DNA of 64,000 nt from positions 53,468-117,467 of the forward strand of contig CAKQDX010000004.1 of the NCBI GenBank assembly GCA_934229725.1, in the 5' to 3' direction. The DNA comes from an uncultured Streptococcus sp. Its GTDB lineage: Bacteria; Bacillota; Bacilli; Lactobacillales; Streptococcaceae. A program made the position numbers and the translations under genes. Positions within the stretch are counted from its first letter, which is position 1; each line of letters begins with the position of its first letter. The notes beneath the pieces are model-generated. The model was given only the letters and a program-made list of their open reading frames with translations. It made no database searches and was not told the DNA's origin. Positions 58,610 to 64,000 of this stretch are shown here, in pieces.

Positions 58610-58720
58610 AATGATTTCCTCCTAATTTGTAAAGTTATTGTATATTAAATGACATTACATGTAAAGTGGAAAGTTGACTATCGATTTGGAAAAACCAAGG
58701 CCTCCTTGAATTCTACCTAC

Positions 58721-58750
58721 CAAAAAAAGACCGTTTTCACGATCTTTCTT
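58721..58750 (-). terminator. Terminator of the glucosyltransferase gene
   Basis: AAAGATCG / CGGTCTTT followed by TTTT on the minus strand, 63 bp after the stop. Confidence 0.82.
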
Positions 58751-58813
58751 CTTGAGAATTTTCCCTCATTCTCGGCTGTGTGTTCTCTAGTCAGTCACAT
58801 GAGCTACTACTGC

Positions 58814-61800
58814 TTATCTTCCTGGGACATATTCGCCAGTGTTAGCATCGTAGTAACGGCGTTGGCCGTTGACTGTGACGTAGGCCCCTTTAACTTGTCG
58901 ACCTGATTGGTCAAAGTAAAGGTGTTGACCATTGATAACTTGTTCTCCTGTTACGGCATAGCCATCTGCTCCGAAGTAAGCCCAGACGTTAGGCTCAATT
59001 TGAGCAAAGCGGTTGGTTACAGGTTGACCGTCGTTTTCGTCATAGTATTTGTAACGACTGCCAACCTTAACGGCCTTGCCCTTGTATTGGATACCATTTT
59101 CGTCAAAGTAGTATTCACTGCCATTGATCGTCCACTTGCCTTTGAGGGCTTGGCCTTCCGTGTTGAAGTAAGCCCATTGGTTTGGTGCAATCTCAGCAAA
59201 ACTGCTTGTTACAAGAGCTCCACTATTAGCATCATAGTAATAAGTGTGACCATCTTCGATGACAATTTGACCCTTGACTTGGATACCATTTTTATCAAAG
59301 TATTTGAGGTAGCCACCGTCTGCACGAACCTGCCCGATAGCCAATGAACCATCATGTTTGAAGTAAATCCACTGGTCATCACCTACTTGGAGGTAGCGTC
59401 CGCTAGCGAGGATACCTGAATCTGGCTCATAATAATACTTGATGCCATTTTCTTCGACAATAGCGCCCTTAACCTGACTGCCATCTTCCTTGAAGTAATA
59501 GAGGTTACCGTCAATATACTGACGTCCAGTAACACGGTTACCTTCTTTATCAAAGTAGTTCCAAGCCTTAGTTGCTGGGTTGTAGACAAAGATACTACGC
59601 CCGATTTCACCTGCTGGGGTGATGTAGCGAGCCTTACCATTTTCAAAGATAATAGAATCTGCACGGTTGCTGTAGGCCGTTCCGACACTACCATCTTGGT
59701 TAAAGTAATAAGTCTTACCGTCAATGACACGTGAACCTGTCACAGTATTACCATCAGCATCGAAGTAATAACGTTTACCTGTGCTGCTGTCTGTCGCAAA
59801 GACATTGCGTCCCATGTCACCTGTTTGGGCAACATAATAATGCAATTTGCCATCATCTGTACGAACAATGCGATCCTTGGCCTGGATACCCGTTTCACGG
59901 TCAAAGTAGAAATGGTGACCACTCCAATGAAGGTTACCCACTACCATGGTTCCTTGAGTCGTAAAGGCACGAACTTGCTGATGTTTGTCATCAAAATCGA
60001 CGAAGGCATTCTTAATCATGGCACCGTCTATACCGTAATAGTAAGTATAACCGTTGCTGGCACGACGAAGGGCATTACGCAATTGAACACCATTGTCAAA
60101 GAAATAGTAATCCTTTCTATTGATGGTTTGAATACCCTTAGTCATCTTACCATCAGCACCGAAGTAGTACCAGTTGCCGTCACCGTCTTGAACAAATTCA
60201 TTCTTGATGACTTGATTATCACGAAGGAAGTAAACATCTTGTCCACGACGTTGGAAGACTTGAGTGCTTGTGATGGCACCAGTATCGCGAAGTGGTGTTG
60301 GCAAGAGTTGGCTGTTAGCTGAGGTATTAAAGTACTGGTTGGTCTTGTCATCACGAAGGACATAGTTGATACCTCGTCCAAGGATGTTAGTTCCGTTGAA
60401 GTACTTAGCAGACCATTTAGTAATCTTTTCATTCGTAGGCAACTGCTTACCATTTGAGATTTGCACACGGTTGAAAATAGATGGGTACTTAGCTTTAAGC
60501 TCATCAAGGAAGGCACCACCATATTTACCTTGATAGTCTGTACCATCTGTACGAGTATTAGCCACATAGGCTTGGTCAATGATTTGATAGCCTACTTGGT
60601 GGTTACCATAACCATTAACACGTGTCGCATTTACCACTTCTTTTCCTGGGAGGTTATAGATTTGGTCTGGCACCCAGTCAGCAATGGCTTGAATACCGTC
60701 TTTATGGAGGGCACGAAGAACGTTAAGGAGGTCCTCAAGTGAGCCGTATTTATTATTTTGACTCAAGGCCATATCGTAACGGTCATCAAAGGCATAACCA
60801 TTATCAATTGTTGAGTCAAGGAAAGTGCCATCTTTACTTGAAACATACTGTGGTGGAAGTCCAACCGACGTGATTCCCCAAGCTTTGAGCAAGTCAGTGT
60901 TCTTAGCCAAGACACGGTTCATGTAAAGTTCAGGTTGATCGTCCGCAAAGGCTTGGAAGTTTGAGAAGGCTTCATACATAACTTGCGAATCAAGAGCAGC
61001 TGAAGACTTGTAAACTTGACCGTCGCTATTTGCACGGTTACTTAGCTGAGTACGTGCGTCTTGGTTTTCCTTAGCTCCGTATGGTACCCAGACACCGAGG
61101 TAACCTGATACTTGCACATTTTCCACACCAAAAACATCATTGGCATTGAAGGTCAAGTTCCCATAGCCATCTGTACGTTTAAGAAGGTTTTTAGGTACAT
61201 CAGAGTCATTGAGATAAGTCTTGATACCGTCTTTTGTCGTCAAAAGCAATGGACGATATACCTGATTGCGGTGGGCCATCCCCATATTCATTTTAACCGT
61301 TTCATTGCTACCCAGGCGGAAATCGTAGTTATTTGTCAAAATAACACCCATCCCTTGCGTACGGGTCTCAGAAGTTCCCCAATCAGAACTGTTATTGGCA
61401 CCCTTACCATAACGAACAGAAGTCAAAAGTCCATCATTTCCGACTTTCTTCACTTCCATGTCTTGACCACCAGCTACATACTTGATACGGGCACGCAAAA
61501 GGGTGTCAATGGCATCAAAGTAAGGCGTCTTTTGGGCCATGTAGTGCCCGTCTTCACGGTAGAGGTCACCGTAATAAACACGGGTCACAGAGTCCTTGTT
61601 GGTCAACATGAGGGCATAGACAGATGGCAAGTTGTAGGACGCATAAGTCTTGTGGGCTGTATTGATATCAGCATTGTAAATCTCGAAGGCCTTCTTGATT
61701 TCATCACGGGTGAAATTGTAACCAAACAAATTTGGGTTAATACGATCACGGATGATACGTTGGATAATGGTTTGCGCTTCCGTATCGTGGGCACGGGTGA

Positions 61801-63553
61801 AAATATAGTTGGCCATACGCTCACCATTTTTATCGTTAGCACCACGTGGATTCAAACTACTATTGATGAAGGCAGTCATGTCCCCAAGTTGCATACGTGT
61901 ATTTTTATCACGCATCAAGAGGTTGGTAAGGGCATTACGAAGGGCATTATCAATTGGAAGCTGTGCTCCCTTAGTGTCCTTGTTGTAGTAAGGATCGTTG
62001 GCAGACCAAGCTTCCAAGTAGGACAAGTGCTTAATGGCATTGGCTTCAGACTTGTCAACCCCATAGGCTGCTTTGAAGTAATCTGAAGCGATTTGGAGAA
62101 GGTCGGCATCCACATTGTCCAAGGCATCAACACGCAAACCGTCAAAGTTGGCTGTTGGGTCGTTGGCCATGATGCTTCCGATATTCATCATGAAGTGGAG
62201 CCAGTTAAGTTGCTCTGCCTGAACAGCTGGATTTGAGTTGTCGATATCGTTAGCAAGCAAGAATTCCATACCACCGATAGAATTGTCCTTGAAGTACTTA
62301 CGTGTACCCGTTTGGTTAGTCGGTGTGCGGTTAAGCAGACGATAGTCAGAGTTGGCGTGACTCGTACGGTTGCCAGTATCACCTTTACTGTTGTTAAAGA
62401 GCAACTGTCCACCTTGCAAGTGGTCATATGAACTATTTTCAGTGCTACTATTCCAACCTGGCTGAGTCTTGATGAACTGGTCGATACTTGTACGCAACCA
62501 GTTGGTATTGCCCTCACGAGCGATACGTTCTTCAATCTTAGTCTGAACCGCTTTAGCAGCTTGGTCTAAACTTTCCTGGCTAGAGTTGGTTGAAAATGAG
62601 CCTGCACCAAGACCTTGATTTTGCATGTAGTTAAGGTAGTTAACCTGAGTTGACTTGTCAGGCCACCAAACCATCAAGAGAGGACGTTTGTCCGCTTCAG
62701 TTGAGGCCGTCCAAGTCTTACCATCCTTGAGAATGCTCTTTGGACGGTACCAAGCATCCGCTGTGATGAAGGTATCGAGTTGGTCCAAAGATTTATTATC
62801 GTTTTTGTAGAGCTGGTTTCCAGATGAAAAATCCACAGCTGCCTTGATAGGTTCTGTTGAAAATTCATCCTGTGACTTGGTCGCAAGAGCCCCTGTTTCA
62901 GCATCAAAGTAATAAGACTTACCGTCTTGCTCAAAAACGAAGTTCTTACGCACACTACCGTCACTATTGACATAGTATTGTTTACCGTTGATCCATTGGA
63001 TACCAGTCGCTGTGTTTGTGTTGGCTTCACGAGTTTCTGCCAAGGCACGACTGCTACGTGTACGAGCTTCTGTATTTGCCGTATCAGTTGTTGCTGCACG
63101 GTCTGTAGTAGCTGTTGTAGTATTGTTAGTTGTATCTGTCGCTGTAGCACTCGTATCAGTCGCAGCTGCTTGCACATTTGTACTTGGTGCTGCTTGACCT
63201 GAGTTGGTATCAACTGTCGCTGCGTTTGTAGCTGGTGCCACTGCTCTATCTGTGGCAGCTGTTGTCGTGCTAGTGCTATCTGCGACAGGAATGTTGACGC
63301 TAGCAGTATTAGCATCTGCTGAAATAGTTGGTGCTACCGTAGTTGCTGTATCATTAGTTGTGGCAGGCGTTTCTCGAAGCAAATCCTGACTGCTATCACC
63401 CGACTGATTCGCAGCATTTTGCTCATCAGCCTGAACTTGTTGGTCCTCCAACAAGGTTCCACCAGTAACAGTAACCATTGAGAGTGCTGTTACCCCAATC
63501 GTTACCCAATTCTTCTTCACTTTATGCAATTTAAAGCGTACTTTTTGTTCCAT
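58814..63553 (-). CDS. Glucosyltransferase (glucansucrase), GH70
   Basis: A 1579-residue secreted enzyme that makes alpha-glucan from sucrose. Residues 1-42 are a signal peptide; about 43-190 a variable Thr/Ala-rich region; about 190-225 a first YG-type repeat; about 230-1060 the GH70 catalytic core with nucleophile Asp (about 477) in FDGLRVDALDNVD, acid/base Glu (about 515) in SYLEAWSANDPYY and transition-state Asp (about 588) in FTRAHDTEAQTI; and about 1090-1579 a glucan-binding domain of YG repeats. The length fits S. salivarius glucosyltransferases of the GtfJ/K/L/M set (about 1450-1600 residues); which one, and the linkage made, cannot be fixed here. The ATG lies after AAAAAGG. Confidence 0.95.
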   Translation of the reverse strand: MEQKVRFKLHKVKKNWVTIGVTALSMVTVTGGTLLEDQQVQADEQNAANQSGDSSQDLLRETPATTNDTATTVAPTISADANTASVNIPVADSTSTTTAATDRAVAPATNAATVDTNSGQAAPSTNVQAAATDTSATATDTTNNTTTATTDRAATTDTANTEARTRSSRALAETREANTNTATGIQWINGKQYYVNSDGSVRKNFVFEQDGKSYYFDAETGALATKSQDEFSTEPIKAAVDFSSGNQLYKNDNKSLDQLDTFITADAWYRPKSILKDGKTWTASTEADKRPLLMVWWPDKSTQVNYLNYMQNQGLGAGSFSTNSSQESLDQAAKAVQTKIEERIAREGNTNWLRTSIDQFIKTQPGWNSSTENSSYDHLQGGQLLFNNSKGDTGNRTSHANSDYRLLNRTPTNQTGTRKYFKDNSIGGMEFLLANDIDNSNPAVQAEQLNWLHFMMNIGSIMANDPTANFDGLRVDALDNVDADLLQIASDYFKAAYGVDKSEANAIKHLSYLEAWSANDPYYNKDTKGAQLPIDNALRNALTNLLMRDKNTRMQLGDMTAFINSSLNPRGANDKNGERMANYIFTRAHDTEAQTIIQRIIRDRINPNLFGYNFTRDEIKKAFEIYNADINTAHKTYASYNLPSVYALMLTNKDSVTRVYYGDLYREDGHYMAQKTPYFDAIDTLLRARIKYVAGGQDMEVKKVGNDGLLTSVRYGKGANNSSDWGTSETRTQGMGVILTNNYDFRLGSNETVKMNMGMAHRNQVYRPLLLTTKDGIKTYLNDSDVPKNLLKRTDGYGNLTFNANDVFGVENVQVSGYLGVWVPYGAKENQDARTQLSNRANSDGQVYKSSAALDSQVMYEAFSNFQAFADDQPELYMNRVLAKNTDLLKAWGITSVGLPPQYVSSKDGTFLDSTIDNGYAFDDRYDMALSQNNKYGSLEDLLNVLRALHKDGIQAIADWVPDQIYNLPGKEVVNATRVNGYGNHQVGYQIIDQAYVANTRTDGTDYQGKYGGAFLDELKAKYPSIFNRVQISNGKQLPTNEKITKWSAKYFNGTNILGRGINYVLRDDKTNQYFNTSANSQLLPTPLRDTGAITSTQVFQRRGQDVYFLRDNQVIKNEFVQDGDGNWYYFGADGKMTKGIQTINRKDYYFFDNGVQLRNALRRASNGYTYYYGIDGAMIKNAFVDFDDKHQQVRAFTTQGTMVVGNLHWSGHHFYFDRETGIQAKDRIVRTDDGKLHYYVAQTGDMGRNVFATDSSTGKRYYFDADGNTVTGSRVIDGKTYYFNQDGSVGTAYSNRADSIIFENGKARYITPAGEIGRSIFVYNPATKAWNYFDKEGNRVTGRQYIDGNLYYFKEDGSQVKGAIVEENGIKYYYEPDSGILASGRYLQVGDDQWIYFKHDGSLAIGQVRADGGYLKYFDKNGIQVKGQIVIEDGHTYYYDANSGALVTSSFAEIAPNQWAYFNTEGQALKGKWTINGSEYYFDENGIQYKGKAVKVGSRYKYYDENDGQPVTNRFAQIEPNVWAYFGADGYAVTGEQVINGQHLYFDQSGRQVKGAYVTVNGQRRYYDANTGEYVPGR

Positions 63554-63585
63554 AATATTTACCTTTTTCCCTTATATTATTTCCA

Positions 63586-63614
63586 TCATAAGCTATTTGA
63601 CAAGGGAATACAAT
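63586..63614 (-). promoter_or_regulatory. Promoter of the glucosyltransferase gene
   Basis: TTGTAT (63609-63614) and TATGAT (63586-63591) on the minus strand with a 17-bp spacer, 33 bp before the start codon. Confidence 0.6.
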
Positions 63615-63883
63615 TACAAAACTGCAATATCAGCTTAATGTAGACGCCTTTCTTTTATCAGAAAGTTGGTCTAAATGAGGTTGCTCCTAAACTAGAGATG
63701 GCATAACTAACGATAATCATTAGGCTAGGGACTTTTCAATAACTCCTCCCAAGCCTACAAAATTAATGTAAATTTAAATAAAAAAAGCACCTGAACGACT
63801 GGTCCAAGTGCTAAAAACTGTTACACCGCTATAAGGAGTTACTGCTATCATTTCATAAGCCAAGGCAAATCTTCCTCTAAAAT

Positions 63884-64000
63884 CAAAGAGGCTGGGACAA
63901 AAGTCCTAGCCTCTCAATTGTCTTTGGATTGTCGAGCAAGACGCAGTGGTTGAGTGGGCTCTACTACGCTGATTTCATCAGCTTTTACAGCCCTACTCAA
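63884..64000. repeat. Intergenic repeat at the right edge
   Basis: Hairpin GAGGCTGGGAC / GTCCTAGCCTC at 63889-63914 is followed by a second dyad TTGAGTGGGCT / AGCCCTACTCAA ending at the window edge. This composite is typical of dispersed intergenic elements in streptococci of the salivarius group (recalled, not searched). The preceding 270 bases upstream of the glucosyltransferase promoter contain no gene. Confidence 0.55.

Noticed and set aside
61112..62086. 324-codon antisense frame inside the glucosyltransferase gene
   Set aside because: Shadow of a highly conserved GH70 coding strand; no ribosome site and no recognisable family.

Overview
The window looks like chromosome of Streptococcus salivarius or a very close relative of the salivarius group. 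The reasons are the galR / galK-galT-galE-galM-lacS-lacZ locus with a LacS permease carrying a C-terminal EIIA domain (as in S. thermophilus and S. salivarius), a 1579-residue GH70 glucosyltransferase plus a second, non-catalytic glucan-binding-repeat protein (glucan synthesis is a salivarius rather than thermophilus trait), low GC, AAGGAGG ribosome sites and streptococcal family content. The species call is inference; no rRNA or tRNA gene was found to anchor it.

Layout, left to right. 1-3.4 kb: a truncated ABC exporter gene (minus strand) divergent from an Rgg/MutR regulator, followed by a MATE efflux pump. 3.9-9.2 kb: housekeeping (msrAB, brnQ, manA) and a DUF3290-DUF421-CsbD membrane/stress cassette. 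9.3-17.2 kb: surface proteins, namely an LPDTG-anchored, Ser/Thr-rich protein with a beta-helix carbohydrate-binding-like core and a secreted repeat protein, separated by an amino-acid permease and a probable small RNA. 17.4-24.4 kb: glutathione peroxidase, SemiSWEET, a TetR-controlled ABC operon, an aldo/keto reductase, and a nitroreductase / VOC dioxygenase / Rrf2 group joined by a repeated operator. 24.5-30.6 kb: an EIIC-like permease with a secreted alpha/beta hydrolase, then a BcrA-type ABC transporter facing a two-component system, with a compact unexplained element between them. 30.7-35 kb: nitroreductase, YoaK-like membrane protein, a RelBE-type toxin-antitoxin pair flanked by a duplicated gene end, an aldo/keto reductase and a TPR/HhH protein. 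35.4-49.8 kb: galactoside catabolism: lacZ, lacS, galM, galE, galT, galK, divergent galR, then an alpha-galactosidase with its divergent AraC-type regulator. 50-56.8 kb: DUF1846 protein, a dhaKLM dihydroxyacetone kinase operon with a broken Gfo/Idh gene, and a threonine/serine exporter. 57-58.6 kb: a small accessory islet with an enterocin-A-type immunity gene, the remnant of a bacteriocin leader, and a second toxin-antitoxin pair. 58.8-63.6 kb: the GH70 glucosyltransferase. The right edge is a dispersed intergenic repeat.

How it works together. LacS imports lactose in exchange for galactose, LacZ splits it, and the Leloir enzymes GalM, GalK, GalT and GalE convert galactose to glucose-1-phosphate; Aga feeds the same pathway from raffinose or melibiose. 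GalR-like boxes and CcpA cre sites at lacS and galK, and cre-like sites at aga and dhaK, tie these to carbon supply. The glucosyltransferase makes extracellular glucan that the repeat protein at 14 kb may bind.

Most worth a second look: (1) a shared operator TGTAA-N9-TTACA that covers the -35 of three promoters around the Rrf2 gene; (2) a toxin-antitoxin pair bounded by a 68-bp duplication of the neighbouring gene's 3' end, exactly 630 bp apart; (3) a truncated double-glycine-type bacteriocin leader upstream of an immunity gene; (4) a ~120-bp foldable element with a Cys-containing 33-codon frame between the ABC pair and the two-component system; (5) a ComR-box-like palindrome with no obvious competence gene; (6) a probable ~240-nt small RNA at 12.1-12.3 kb. 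Nothing here is clearly a wholly new multi-gene defence or biosynthetic system.
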